64,000 nucleotides of DNA, from assembly GCA_021732785.1 (NCBI GenBank), contig JAKFUG010000027.1, forward strand, positions 1 through 64,000, read 5' to 3'. Source of the stretch: Planctomycetaceae bacterium. GTDB taxonomy: Bacteria > Planctomycetota > Planctomycetia > Planctomycetales > Planctomycetaceae. The notes under the pieces are model-generated. The model had not been told where the DNA came from, did no database searches, and was given only the letters and a program-made list of their open reading frames with translations. Both the position numbers and the translations under genes were made by a program. Numbering within the stretch: the stretch's first letter is position 1; the number at the start of each line of letters is the position of its first letter. Positions 24,040-33,612 of the stretch are shown in pieces.

Positions 24040-24112
24040 GACTGGATCACCGGCCGCAATTCTATTTACATCATTCTATCATACGATCTTGGCCAGCAAG
24101 GTCAGCTTCTCG

Positions 24113-25507
24113 CTACGCAAACACCGCATCCACCACGCTGCCTTCGTTGACGGTGGGGCGTTCGGGGCGGCCTTGGTGGCGGTAGATGAGGGTGGTGTGG
24201 TCGAGGCCCATCGCGGCGAGCATGGTGGCGTGGAGGTCGTGGATGTGGGCGCGGCCGCTGACGGCGTGCATGCCGAAGTCGTCGGTGGCGCCGAGGATCT
24301 GGCCCCCCTTCACTCCCCCGCCGGCCAGCCACATCGTGAAACCGTACGGGTTGTGGTCGCGGCCGTCCCCTTTTTCGGACATCGGCGTGCGGCCGAATTC
24401 GCCCCCCCAGATGACCAGCGTTTCGTCGAGCAGTCCGCGGCGTTCGAGATCGGTGAGGAGACCGGCGATCGGCTTGTCGGTCTCGCGGCAATACTTGCTG
24501 TGGTTCCCTTCGATGTTGCTGTGGGCGTCCCACTTGCTGCCGCTGCCGGAGTACAACTGAATGAACCGCACGCCGCGCTCGACCAGCCGGCGGGCGAGCA
24601 GACAGTTCTTGCCGAAGGGTTGCGTTTCCTTTTCGTCGAGCCCGTATAGCCGTTGTGTTTCCTGTGTCTCCTGGGCCAAGTCGACGGCTTCCGGGGCGTG
24701 AGCCTGCATGCGGAACGCGAGTTCGTAACTGGCGATGCGGGCTTCGAGTTCGGTGTCGCCGGGCCGTAACGCGGCGTGGTCGCGGTTCAGGCCCTGCACG
24801 AAGGCGAGCTTGTGCTGCTGCCGGGCATCGGACACGCCCGCGGGGTTGTCGAGGTAAAGAATCGGGGTGCCGGTGGGTTGGAATTTCGTCCCCTGATGCG
24901 TCGCCGCCATGAAGCCGGTGCCCCAGACGCGGTTGCCGCCGGGCGGTTCACGGTCGCTATCTAAAAGGACGACAAAGCCGGGGAGATTCTGATTGACCGA
25001 ACCGAGGCCGTAGTTGACCCACGAGCCGAGACACGGACGGCCGCCGAGAATGCTGCCGGTGTTCATCTGGCAGACGCCGCCAACGTGGTTGAGCGCATCG
25101 GAGACGCACGCGCGGAGGACGCACAACTTGTCGGCGTGCTCACCGACATGCTGGTACCAGTCGGAAACGGGGATGCCGCTTTCGCCGTATTGCTTCCAGG
25201 TCCGCTTGCATTCGAGGAGCGGATTTTCGCCGACGCCCATCGGCGTGATGACCCGGCGAATCGTCTTCGGCAACGGCTTCCCGGCGAACTCGTTGACCGC
25301 GGGCTTGGGATCAAACGTGTCGAGATGACTCGGCCCGCCATCCATGAAGCAGAAGATGACCGACTTCGCCTTGCCGAGGACGTGGCTGCTGCGAGCCGAT
25401 GAAGCGCGGGACTCGGCCGCCATCAACCCACTGAGGGCGACCGCACCAAATCCAGCACCGGTGCGGGCCAGCAGATCACGGCGAGAGAGAGCGTGTTCGT
25501 AGTGCAT
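24113..25507 (-). CDS. DUF1501 protein (Tat-exported, alkaline phosphatase superfamily)
   Basis: 464 aa. Starts with SRRDLLARTGAGFGAVALSG, a twin-arginine signal. FCFMDGGPSHLDTFDPKP is the typical first metal-binding block of DUF1501; TLVIWGGEFGRTP (about 386) and HDLHATMLAAMGLDH complete the domain. DUF1501 proteins are abundant in planctomycetes and are usually encoded beside DUF1549/DUF1553 proteins, as here (25605-27857, upstream in the same direction). They are probably periplasmic hydrolases or structural partners of the cytochrome-like proteins; no substrate is known. Confidence 0.9.
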   Translation of the reverse strand: MHYEHALSRRDLLARTGAGFGAVALSGLMAAESRASSARSSHVLGKAKSVIFCFMDGGPSHLDTFDPKPAVNEFAGKPLPKTIRRVITPMGVGENPLLECKRTWKQYGESGIPVSDWYQHVGEHADKLCVLRACVSDALNHVGGVCQMNTGSILGGRPCLGSWVNYGLGSVNQNLPGFVVLLDSDREPPGGNRVWGTGFMAATHQGTKFQPTGTPILYLDNPAGVSDARQQHKLAFVQGLNRDHAALRPGDTELEARIASYELAFRMQAHAPEAVDLAQETQETQRLYGLDEKETQPFGKNCLLARRLVERGVRFIQLYSGSGSKWDAHSNIEGNHSKYCRETDKPIAGLLTDLERRGLLDETLVIWGGEFGRTPMSEKGDGRDHNPYGFTMWLAGGGVKGGQILGATDDFGMHAVSGRAHIHDLHATMLAAMGLDHTTLIYRHQGRPERPTVNEGSVVDAVFA

Positions 25508-25532
25508 GGGGAGACCAGAGGTGGTGGGTGGC

Positions 25533-25592
25533 AGGTGGTCGGTGATAGGAAGATAAGAGGGGGACAGGTTTTTTTCCTGCCACCGACCACCT
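25533..25592. repeat. 12-bp perfect inverted repeat between DUF1549/1553 and DUF1501 genes
   Basis: AGGTGGTCGGTG at 25533-25544 pairs with 25581-25592, with a loop containing a run of seven T. The 97-nt gap is full of GGTGG/CCACC blocks, suggesting a degenerate dispersed repeat. It may attenuate transcription into the DUF1501 gene. Confidence 0.5.
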
Positions 25593-25604
25593 ATCCCCTG
25601 TCAC

Positions 25605-27857
25605 CTACTCCACAAACAAAAACTCGTTCGCATTCAACAGGGCGTGGCACAAATCGGTCCAGGCGGATTGAGTGGCAGTGGCGGGGTCGCCGCCGGCGTT
25701 GGCCGCGAGGGATTGTTGTTCGGCGAGGAATTCCTGGGCCTTGGTCAATTCGGCGGGTTGCGGTTCGCGGCCGTAAGTCACACGCCACAATTGAGCGATC
25801 GCGGCTTGCGGATCGGCGGTCTTCACGTCGTCGCGCACCCGGCGGCTGAGTTGCTCCGCGGCAGAAAGGACGAGTTCGCTGTTGAAGAGCATGAGCGCCT
25901 GTGGGGCGATGGTCGTCTGTGTGCGACAGCCGCAGCTTTCGTGCATGTCGGGAAGATCAAACGCCTGCAGCATCGGATAGGGGAGGTTCCGTTTCGCAAA
26001 GACGTAGACCGACCGGCGAACGCGATCCGCGGGATTCTCCGAGATTTTCCACGCGGCGGCCCCCCCGAATTTCGGCGGCAATTCCGGACGGACGCCTGCA
26101 CCGTACATGACTTCGTTGAGTTGGCCCGAGGTGACGAGCCAGGCGTCGCGGATCCGTTCCGCGGTGAGGCGTTGCCGCGGGAAATGCCAGTAGAGCGAGT
26201 TGCCGGGGTCTTCAGTTTTCGTCCGTTCGGTCAGCAATTCTTTGCGGAACGGCTGTTGACGGTAGGTTGCGGACAGGACGATTTGTCGATGCAGCGTTTT
26301 CCACGAACCGCCGACGCGCACGAGTTCCGTGGCAAGCCAATCGAGCAGTTCCGGGTGTGATGGCGGTGCCGTCTGAGTGCCAAAGTCGTTCGCGTTTTCG
26401 ACGATCCCGTGGCCGAAGTGTCCCTGCCAGATACGATTGGCCGCGACGCGCCATGTCAGTGTGTTCTGCGGATCGGTCAACCACTGTGCCAAAGCCGTAC
26501 GGCGACCGGACGTGTTGGTCCGCGGCGGCGTGATCTTGGGGACATCGTTTTCGTCGCGTCGCAGCACGACAGGAAAGCCCGGCGGCGTTTCTTCCTGCGG
26601 GTATTCGTAGCTGCCGGTCGCGAGCAGATGCGTCATCGGCGGCTGGGACGAAATCTCGCAGACGGCCATCACGTTGGTTTCGGTGGACGGTTTCGGCTGG
26701 CGTTTGTTGGCTTCCGCGAGTTGCTTCCGCAAAGCCTCGCGCCGATCGCGCTGAAAGTCATCGAGCACCGTGTGAAGCTGGTCTTCTTTCAATTCGATCT
26801 GCCGTTCGGACCAGAACGCGAGTTGATGCTGTTTCGGCGTGCGCATTGACGGATGGGCATCGATCGCTTCGAGAACTTCCGCGGGAAATTTCAAGCGTTT
26901 CTCTTCACCGAGAATGCGTCGACCGGCGGTTTCAATGGCGTGGAGTTCATCCCGCAACGGCGCGGTTTCGGCGAGCCAATCGTGCTGGGCTTTTTCGAGT
27001 TTGTTGAGAGCACCGCCGGAGGCCACCGGGCGTTTGTCTTGCAGAGTGATCCCCGAGAAAAACGCTTGCAGTTGGTAGAAGTCGGATTGCAGCAGCGGAT
27101 CGAACTTGTGGTCGTGGCACTGGGCACAACCGATCGAGATGCCGAGGAAGGCGGCCCCGACATTGCCGGTCAAATCGTTGAGCGCCGCCTGTCGTGCGAG
27201 GAGCACATCGGAGGCGTTGCTTTCATCGGGCCACATCCGGTTGTAGCCGGTGGCGGCGAGAGCTTCCGGACTGCCGGGATTGATCTCATCACCGGCGAGT
27301 TGTTCCGCGACGAATTGCTGATACGGCATGTCCTTGTTGAACGCGCGGATCACGTAATCGCGATACTTGTAAGCCAGCGGCCGGGTCGGATCGGCGTTGA
27401 AGCCCGCGGTCTCGGCGAAGCGCACGAGATCGAGCCACATGCGGCCCCACGTTTCGCCGTAGCGGGGACTGTCGAGCAATCGGTCGACCACACGCTCGTG
27501 GGCCGCGGGAGACGTGTCTTCCAGAAACGCTAGTAGTTCATCGGGTGTCGGCGGTAAGCCGGTGAGATCGAAGGTCACGCGGCGCAACCATGTGGCCTTG
27601 TCGGCATCCGGAGCGAACGTCAATCCACGGGCTTCCAACCGCGCGAGGACGAATCGGTCGAGCGGTTCGCGAATGCGATCGGTCCCCTGCACCGCCGGTA
27701 ATTCGGGACGCTTCAGTGGTTGGAACGACCACCAGTCCTGATTTTTTTCCGGCTCGTCAGCCGCATCGACACCACCGGTCGACAATAAACAGGCGAGCGA
27801 CACGGCAATGCTGAAGCCGTAACTCGTTCGCCAAAATCGATTTCGTGCAGGGAACAT
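25605..27857 (-). CDS. DUF1549/DUF1553 protein (PSD1-type)
   Basis: 750 aa from the ATG giving MFPARNRFWRTS, followed by a signal peptide (AVSLACLLSTGGVDA). It starts directly with DUF1549 (WWSFQPLKRPELP.. RRVTFDLTGLPPTPDEL) without an N-terminal cytochrome domain. A CAQCH motif followed by DHKFDP lies at about residue 230; that pair is conserved in the family. The C-terminal half is DUF1553 (LAQWLTDPQNTLTWRVAANRIWQGHFG, SLYWHFPRQRLTAERIRD). These proteins occur as operons with DUF1501 proteins in Planctomycetes and may act in extracytoplasmic degradation or electron transfer. It is upstream partner of 24113-25507. Confidence 0.9.
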   Translation of the reverse strand: MFPARNRFWRTSYGFSIAVSLACLLSTGGVDAADEPEKNQDWWSFQPLKRPELPAVQGTDRIREPLDRFVLARLEARGLTFAPDADKATWLRRVTFDLTGLPPTPDELLAFLEDTSPAAHERVVDRLLDSPRYGETWGRMWLDLVRFAETAGFNADPTRPLAYKYRDYVIRAFNKDMPYQQFVAEQLAGDEINPGSPEALAATGYNRMWPDESNASDVLLARQAALNDLTGNVGAAFLGISIGCAQCHDHKFDPLLQSDFYQLQAFFSGITLQDKRPVASGGALNKLEKAQHDWLAETAPLRDELHAIETAGRRILGEEKRLKFPAEVLEAIDAHPSMRTPKQHQLAFWSERQIELKEDQLHTVLDDFQRDRREALRKQLAEANKRQPKPSTETNVMAVCEISSQPPMTHLLATGSYEYPQEETPPGFPVVLRRDENDVPKITPPRTNTSGRRTALAQWLTDPQNTLTWRVAANRIWQGHFGHGIVENANDFGTQTAPPSHPELLDWLATELVRVGGSWKTLHRQIVLSATYRQQPFRKELLTERTKTEDPGNSLYWHFPRQRLTAERIRDAWLVTSGQLNEVMYGAGVRPELPPKFGGAAAWKISENPADRVRRSVYVFAKRNLPYPMLQAFDLPDMHESCGCRTQTTIAPQALMLFNSELVLSAAEQLSRRVRDDVKTADPQAAIAQLWRVTYGREPQPAELTKAQEFLAEQQSLAANAGGDPATATQSAWTDLCHALLNANEFLFVE

Positions 27858-27993
27858 CGGCACTCCAGCACTGCGTTTCGCCCGAATCGGATCACGCAAA
27901 TCCTTGCGGTAGAACCCATTGATTATAAGATCGGCAGCGGCAGATACCAGCGCGAGTCAATCCATACTGTTTTTTTGTGCGCTTCCGGTGGTG

Positions 27994-28021
27994 TTGCCGT
28001 CCACAAAATCGGCGATATACT
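27994..28021 (+). promoter_or_regulatory. Putative sigma-70 promoter for the TPR/alpha-CTD gene
   Basis: TTGCCG (27994-27999) and TATACT (28016-28021) are separated by 16 nt in the gap between divergent genes, 73 nt before the ATG. Pattern match only. Confidence 0.4.
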
Positions 28022-28094
28022 GTCGGATTCGCCAACGTGCTGTGCATACGGAGACCAGCAGCGGATTGGCCTGACAATTTGGGTGAGGCGGGTG

Positions 28095-29468
28095 ATGAGC
28101 AAAATCCCGGTGCCCGTGGACGTGAAGTCCCTTTTGCAGAATCGGAATGCAATGCAGGCGGAAGAACTGACGCAACTGAAGCGCTCCCTGTCTTCGGATC
28201 AAGTTTCCCAGACGCGGATCGAACTCGACGCGCTCATCCGGGAATCGGAAGCCGCCGGGACACCGGTCGGGCAGATCACGCGGGCCGGCGTCGGTGCCCA
28301 CCTGCTCGGTCAGCACAAGATCGCCGATCGGTTGCTGTCGCAGGTCACGAATGACGCCGTCGGGCTGTATGTCCACGGCCTCGTGTTGATGTCCCTCGAA
28401 CGCTTCAAAGACGCTGAAGCCAAATTCGCCGCGGCGGGCAAAGCCGGTTTCGATTCCATTGAATGCGCGTTGAAGAAGGCCGGAGCGATTCGCCTTCAGA
28501 ACCGTCTCGATGATGCCGAGCAAACGCTACGAACCACCGGGACCGAAGGGGCGCGTCGGGCCGAGTACTCCTATCAGATGGGAGCCATTCTGTCCGACCG
28601 TGGCGACACCTACGGCGCGATCGAATACTTCGAGCGGGCCGTCGATATGGACCCGCATCACACACAGGCCCTGTTCCGCCTGGCGAGTGAAAATGCCCTG
28701 CACGGCAACGACAACGAAGCCGTCCGTTATTACGAGCAATGCCTCAGCAAGCCGCCCTACCATATTGGGGCGCTGATCAATCTCGGGCTGCTGTACGAAG
28801 ACCGCGGCAACTACCCGGCGGCCGCGTTCTGCTTCCGGCGCGTGCTCAGTTTCGAGCCGGATCACGAACGCGCCCGCATGTACATGAAGGACATTGAAGC
28901 CACGCAGGAAATGTTCTTCGACGACGACATGGCCCGCAATGAAGCGCGGTTGTCGCAACTTCTCAGTCGGCCGGTCACCGACTTTGAACTCTCGGTCCGC
29001 AGCCGGAATTGCCTCGCCGGCATGAACATCATGACGCTGGGCGATCTCACCCGCGTGACCGAAACCGATCTTCTCGGCGGCAAGAACTTCGGCGAAACGT
29101 CGCTGGTGGAAATTCGCGACCTGATGGCCCAGCACGGCCTCCGCGTTGGACAGAACCTCGCCCCCTCGAAGCCCAAAGACGTGGCTCCCGCCGCATCGTG
29201 GAGCGGCGGTGTGGGTGTCGGTCTCGGCTTCCTGCAGACGCCCGATCTGTCGCCGCAAGAACAAGCGATGCTGGCGAAATCGACTTCCGAACTCAACCTG
29301 TCGGTTCGCGCCCGCAAGTGCATGGCTCGCCTCGGTATCACCACGCTGGGCGAACTCGTCCAGCGCACACCGGATGAACTCCTCGCCACGAAAAACTTCG
29401 GCGTGACGTCGCTCAACGAAATCCGTCAGCAACTCGCTGAGAACAGTCTCAAGCTGCGGAACGACTGA
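28095..29468 (+). CDS. TPR-repeat protein with two RNA polymerase alpha-CTD-like domains
   Basis: 457 aa from an ATG with AGGCGGGTG upstream. Residues about 60-300 are TPR-like helical repeats (e.g. YSYQMGAILSDRGDTYGAIEYFERA, NLGLLYEDRGNYPAAAFCFRRV). Two helix-hairpin-helix domains follow: VTDFELSVRSRNCLAGMNIMTLGDLTRVTETDLLGGKNFG and, near the C-terminus, SELNLSVRARKCMARLGITTLGELVQRTPDELLATKNFG, both with the 'LS.R..NC/KCM...I.TLGDL' pattern of the alpha-subunit C-terminal domain. It may bind DNA UP elements or polymerase partners, making it a possible transcription modulator. I recall this fusion only from Planctomycetes. Confidence 0.85.
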   Translation: MSKIPVPVDVKSLLQNRNAMQAEELTQLKRSLSSDQVSQTRIELDALIRESEAAGTPVGQITRAGVGAHLLGQHKIADRLLSQVTNDAVGLYVHGLVLMSLERFKDAEAKFAAAGKAGFDSIECALKKAGAIRLQNRLDDAEQTLRTTGTEGARRAEYSYQMGAILSDRGDTYGAIEYFERAVDMDPHHTQALFRLASENALHGNDNEAVRYYEQCLSKPPYHIGALINLGLLYEDRGNYPAAAFCFRRVLSFEPDHERARMYMKDIEATQEMFFDDDMARNEARLSQLLSRPVTDFELSVRSRNCLAGMNIMTLGDLTRVTETDLLGGKNFGETSLVEIRDLMAQHGLRVGQNLAPSKPKDVAPAASWSGGVGVGLGFLQTPDLSPQEQAMLAKSTSELNLSVRARKCMARLGITTLGELVQRTPDELLATKNFGVTSLNEIRQQLAENSLKLRND

Positions 29469-29492
29469 TTGCGCCTGAAGTGGAATGATAAA

Positions 29493-29529
29493 AAACAGCC
29501 CCGACCGAGATTCCCGGTCGGGGCTGTTT
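29493..29529 (+). terminator. Strong hairpin terminator between convergent genes
   Basis: 15-bp perfect stem (29493-29507, 29515-29529) with 7-nt loop. A-rich on the left and T-rich on the right, so it can serve both the TPR/alpha-CTD gene and the convergent gene at 29609. Confidence 0.85.
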
Positions 29530-29608
29530 CGTTGTATGAAGTTGCGCACACGACAACAAGATTTGTGCGGGGCGCGAAACCGCATACCGAACGACGGGAG
29601 CGATTCAT

Positions 29609-30268
29609 TTACCGAATGAGTTCCAGCGTTTGCCACATGCTGGGGTCGAAATCGATCGGGAATTCGCGGCCGATGGTGAGAAACTGTTCGCCGAGTTCCG
29701 CGTCGCGCACAACTGCATAAAAGCCGAGCTTGGGATGCGATTCCGGGTCAAACCCCTGGAGTACCTCAGCGGGGAACCACGCACACAGTTGATATCCGTC
29801 GCCGGTCAATTGGGCTGCCAGCGTGATCGCTGCTTTGCCGGTGGCATCGCGCGACACATCCTCCTTCGCATTCGCCAGGGGCAATTGCGTGATGGAGGGT
29901 TCCTGCTTTTTTGCACCGCGGCCGGTGGGCAAGACGCAAAAATGGTGACAGAAGCGGGTCGCGCGATGCACGTTCTGCGTACACCGGGTATCGATCCACA
30001 GCTGCATCCCATCGGACGTCTTCGGCGACAGCGGATCGCATTTTAACGCCTGCTGCTTCCCCTGCACCGTGACCGAAATGGCCACGCCCGCTTCATTCCA
30101 GCCGCAACGCAGTTCGGCGAAGTCGGTCTGGCCGTCTAGTTCGGCGAGCGACGGCAACCGACACTCCGGCGGTAACTCGATGGGCAGTTTTTTTTGACTC
30201 AACTCGGCCACATACGGTGCCGTGTAAGCAAAGCGAAACAGGAATCGAGGCGGGACCGTCTGGCTCAT
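29609..30268 (-). CDS. Conserved protein with DOMON/CBM9-like fold
   Basis: 219 aa from the ATG giving MSQTVPPRF (GGTGGAA upstream); a TTG four codons earlier is unlikely. The pattern ELRCGWNEAGVAISVTVQGK, then SDGMQLWIDTRCTQNVHRATRFCHHFCVLPTG, and PKLGFYAVVRDAELGEQFLT matches the DOMON-like carbohydrate-binding family 9 group, with beta strands and a conserved DTR...H.A. block. No signal peptide, so it is probably cytoplasmic, which is unusual for a CBM9 fold. It stands convergent to the TPR gene. Confidence 0.65.
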   Translation of the reverse strand: MSQTVPPRFLFRFAYTAPYVAELSQKKLPIELPPECRLPSLAELDGQTDFAELRCGWNEAGVAISVTVQGKQQALKCDPLSPKTSDGMQLWIDTRCTQNVHRATRFCHHFCVLPTGRGAKKQEPSITQLPLANAKEDVSRDATGKAAITLAAQLTGDGYQLCAWFPAEVLQGFDPESHPKLGFYAVVRDAELGEQFLTIGREFPIDFDPSMWQTLELIR

Positions 30269-30349
30269 TTCCACCCTCAAAAACGGATTCGTGTAATCGA
30301 TCCATCGTCGGTATTCTGAAGGAGAACGTCAATCAAGATTCTCCCCCGC

Positions 30350-32890
30350 TTGTGCTTTGCGGACCCCGCAGTGACCGCCTTGTCTTCCCCCTCTGCTCTC
30401 TCCACGGAAGCACTTGCCGACACCATCATCGTGCGCGGCGCACGCCAACGGAATCTGCAAAACCTCGACGTCGAAATCCCGCGGGGACAATTCACCGTCG
30501 TGAGCGGTGTCAGCGGCAGCGGCAAGAGTGCCCTCGTTTTTGAAACGCTCTTCCGCGAAGGTCAGGCCCGCTTATGGGATGCCCTGCTCCTCGGTCGCCA
30601 TCGAACGGATCGCCTTCCGCGACCTGTGGTCAACTTGATCGAGGGATTGCCACCGGTTATCGGAGTCGGTCAAGCGGCCGGGTATTCCGTTCGGGGCGGC
30701 ACTCTTGCCAGTCTCGCCGATGTGGCCGATCTACTCGAAGGCTTGTTCGCGGCCACCGGGACGTTGCGGTGTCCCACCTGTCATGTCGATGTCCAGTCGC
30801 AAAGCCGTTCGGCGATTGTGGAATCCGTCCTCACGCTCGCCGAGCGCACCAAAATGATGCTCCTCGCGCCGCTGGTCCGGGCCGAGCGCGGCACCCATAT
30901 CGAACTGTTTCCGAAGATCGCACGGGATGGTTACGTCCGTGCGCGGGTAGATGGCGCGCTGATCGATGTCGCCACACCGCCGACGTTATCGCCGCAGCAA
31001 CCGCACACCATTGAGGTGGTGATCGATCGGCTGGTCGTGAAAGAGGGGCTGCGAACGCGCCTGGAAGAGTCGCTGGAAACCGCGCTCGAACTCGGCCGCG
31101 GGACGTGCCTGATCTGTATCGAAACCGCGGACGGCTGGCGCGACACGCTGTGGAGCACGCAACTCGCCTGCCCGAATTGCCATCGCAGTTTCTCGCCCAT
31201 AGAACGCCGGACATTTCGCCCGAACAGCCCCGTCGGCGGTTGCCCCACCTGCCACGGAACCGGTGGTGATGACATCACGCTGTGTCCCGATTGCGGCGGT
31301 CAACGTCTCGGCGAGATGGGCCGTTCGATCTTCCTCGGCGAATGGTCATGGCCGCGATGGATGGCCCAGACGGTGACCGAGGCGGTCGAGATCGTTCACG
31401 GTTGGAAGACATCATCGTCTTTGTTCACCGATCCCGAACGGCGTTTGATCGCGAGCCACATCGTGCCGGCGTTGTTGCAGCGACTGGAATGCCTCACGGA
31501 AATCGGTCTCGGCTATTTGACGCTCGATCGCCGGACCAAAACGCTCTCCACGGGAGAAACGCAACGAACACGATTGGCCGCAGCGCTCGGCGGCGAAGTC
31601 ACCGGCGCGGCGTTTCTGCTCGATGAACCCACCACCGGACTGCATCACCGCGACACGCAGATTTTGATCGGCATCCTGCGGCGCCTGGTCGATCAAGGCA
31701 ATACGGTGATCGCGGTCGAACATGATCTCGATGTCGTCGCCGCGGCCGATTGGGTGATTGATCTCGGTCCCGGTGCCGGTCCCCACGGTGGCCGTGTCCT
31801 CGCCGCGGATGTGCCGAGTCGGTTGGCAGATCATGCGGGTTCCGTCACAGGTCGCGCGCTGCTGGAAACGAACCAGCACCCCGGCTGCTCGGAAGCAGCC
31901 GGAGTGCTTTCCGCACCGACGGAGTGGATGACGTTCGGCCCCTTCACGCGGCACAACCTGCGTGACGTCACGTTGAAACTGCCGCTCGGTGGGCTGATTG
32001 GCATTAGCGGCGTCAGTGGATCGGGGAAGAGCACGCTGATTCTGCAAGGGCTTGTGCCGACATTCCGCGCCCGTCTGGCAAAGCAGCCGTTGCTGGTTCC
32101 GTTAACCGGTGGCGATGAACTGCAAGCGCTGATCGAACTCAGTCCCCGCGGAGCGGGAACGTCTCCGTGGGCGGTGACGGCCACGTTGTGCGGCGTCTGG
32201 ACCGAGATCCGCCGGTTGCTGGCCCGCACGAAGGAATCGCGGCTGCGCGGCTTCACCGCAGAACGGTTCAGTTTCCGCCATCCCGATGGCCAATGCCACC
32301 CCTGCCAGGGCCGCGGCGTGGTCCGAACGAATGCTGTCGCCCAGGCCGGTTGGACGCTCGACTGCCCCGAATGTCACGGCCGACGCTTTGACCGTTCCAC
32401 CTTGCAATCAACGTGGCATGGCCGTTCCGCCGCCGATCTGCTGGACCTCTCTGTCGATCAGGCCGCAGCATTGTTCGCCTCGCTGCCTCGCATTGCCAAT
32501 GTCCTGCAGCGACTGCAAACGCTCGGACTCGGTTATCTCACGCTCGGTCAACCCGCGGCGACGCTGTCCGGCGGCGAACGCCAACGGTTACGCATCGGTC
32601 GCGATCTCGCCCAGCCGCAAGCGGTCCCGACATTGTACGTCCTCGACGAACCGACCGCCGGGTTACACGCCCTCGAAGTTCCGCGCCTCGTCACCGCCCT
32701 GCGAGCCCTCGTCGACGCCGGTCATACGGTGATCGTCATCGAGCACAATCGCGAACTGCTCCGCGAGGTTGACTGGCACATCGAACTCGGCCCGGGGGCA
32801 GGACCGAACGGCGGGAAGATCATTGCGTCCGCGTTGTGTGCGGGTCTCCCGACCCCGCACTTGACGTTGACCGAAGGTCTCCCGTCTTGA
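30350..32890 (+). CDS. Short UvrA paralogue (excinuclease subunit A family ATPase)
   Basis: 846 aa from TTG 30350; a GTG at 30371 is an alternative, since no ATG is available. Two ABC modules: first Walker A GVSGSGKS (53-60) and signature LSTGETQR; second Walker [10 protein letters not shown] and signature LSGGERQR. Both have DEPT..LH Walker B/D-loop pairs, and zinc-finger cysteines CPNC..., CHPC and CPECH are present. It is ~100 aa shorter than canonical UvrA (~940). The first signature differs from LSGGE. Such class II/III UvrA-like proteins are often associated with drug or DNA-adduct protection rather than standard repair; its exact role cannot be read. Confidence 0.8.
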   Translation: MCFADPAVTALSSPSALSTEALADTIIVRGARQRNLQNLDVEIPRGQFTVVSGVSGSGKSALVFETLFREGQARLWDALLLGRHRTDRLPRPVVNLIEGLPPVIGVGQAAGYSVRGGTLASLADVADLLEGLFAATGTLRCPTCHVDVQSQSRSAIVESVLTLAERTKMMLLAPLVRAERGTHIELFPKIARDGYVRARVDGALIDVATPPTLSPQQPHTIEVVIDRLVVKEGLRTRLEESLETALELGRGTCLICIETADGWRDTLWSTQLACPNCHRSFSPIERRTFRPNSPVGGCPTCHGTGGDDITLCPDCGGQRLGEMGRSIFLGEWSWPRWMAQTVTEAVEIVHGWKTSSSLFTDPERRLIASHIVPALLQRLECLTEIGLGYLTLDRRTKTLSTGETQRTRLAAALGGEVTGAAFLLDEPTTGLHHRDTQILIGILRRLVDQGNTVIAVEHDLDVVAAADWVIDLGPGAGPHGGRVLAADVPSRLADHAGSVTGRALLETNQHPGCSEAAGVLSAPTEWMTFGPFTRHNLRDVTLKLPLGGLIGISGVSGSGKSTLILQGLVPTFRARLAKQPLLVPLTGGDELQALIELSPRGAGTSPWAVTATLCGVWTEIRRLLARTKESRLRGFTAERFSFRHPDGQCHPCQGRGVVRTNAVAQAGWTLDCPECHGRRFDRSTLQSTWHGRSAADLLDLSVDQAAALFASLPRIANVLQRLQTLGLGYLTLGQPAATLSGGERQRLRIGRDLAQPQAVPTLYVLDEPTAGLHALEVPRLVTALRALVDAGHTVIVIEHNRELLREVDWHIELGPGAGPNGGKIIASALCAGLPTPHLTLTEGLPS

Positions 32891-33090
32891 GTCTAATTGT
32901 TATTGCCAGAAGAGGGAGACCTGCGGTCAGACGATGTGCGGGGTCGGGAGACCCGCGCACAACAAAACTCCCCTGTCGGGTCGCGGCTAAACTTTGCGGA
33001 ATGTGAAATAGTTCCCCGGCCTCCGGCGACTTGTTGTGGGCGAGCACTTTGCCGCCGACCATTCCTTGACCTGGATGCAAAGGAGCGCGG

Positions 33091-33612
33091 ATGGACTGGA
33101 AAACCATTCTTGAACGCGATGGGCCGGTCGCCTGGCGGGCGGCTTACCGCCTGGTGGGCAATGCGGCTGATGCCGATGATTGCCTGCAGGACGCCACGCT
33201 GGCCGCAGTGCAGTTGTCGCGCCGGGAACCGATCGCCAACTGGCGGGCGCTGTTGACGCGGCTGGCGTCCGCACGGGCGCTCGATCGTTTGCGACAACGC
33301 TACCGCAGTCGCCTTCACCAGAGCGAACAACTGCAGTCGCATGAATTCGTCGATGCCCAACAACCCGTTGAGCAGGCACAGCTCGACGAATTGAAGTCCC
33401 AACTGCGCGTCGCGCTCGCACACTTATCGCAGGATCAAGCCGCAGCCTTCACGCTGTGTGCCCTCGAAGGCTGGACCTACGCTGACGCCGCAGACCAACT
33501 GCAAACACCGGCGGCGACCATTGGCGTGCTGGTCCACCGCGCCCGGCAACGGCTGCGCGAACTCCTGCAATCCATTGACCCCAATCCCACCCCCACACGG
33601 AGTCACTCATGA
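33091..33612 (+). CDS. ECF-type RNA polymerase sigma factor
   Basis: 173 aa from an ATG with AAAGGAG. Region 2: AYRLVGNAADADDCLQDATLAAVQL, with the DDCLQD promoter -10 contact motif. Region 4 HTH: CALEGWTYADAADQLQTPAATIGVLVHRARQRLRELL. It overlaps the following gene as ATGA, so the two are coupled. ECF factors are usually held by an anti-sigma factor encoded next to them; here the neighbour is a membrane-anchored envelope protein without a clear anti-sigma domain. Confidence 0.9.
   Translation: MDWKTILERDGPVAWRAAYRLVGNAADADDCLQDATLAAVQLSRREPIANWRALLTRLASARALDRLRQRYRSRLHQSEQLQSHEFVDAQQPVEQAQLDELKSQLRVALAHLSQDQAAAFTLCALEGWTYADAADQLQTPAATIGVLVHRARQRLRELLQSIDPNPTPTRSHS

Noticed and set aside
29609-30268. 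Gene considered as a secreted carbohydrate-binding protein.
   Set aside because: The DOMON/CBM9-like pattern is there, but no signal peptide or lipobox is visible, so an exported role is not claimed.
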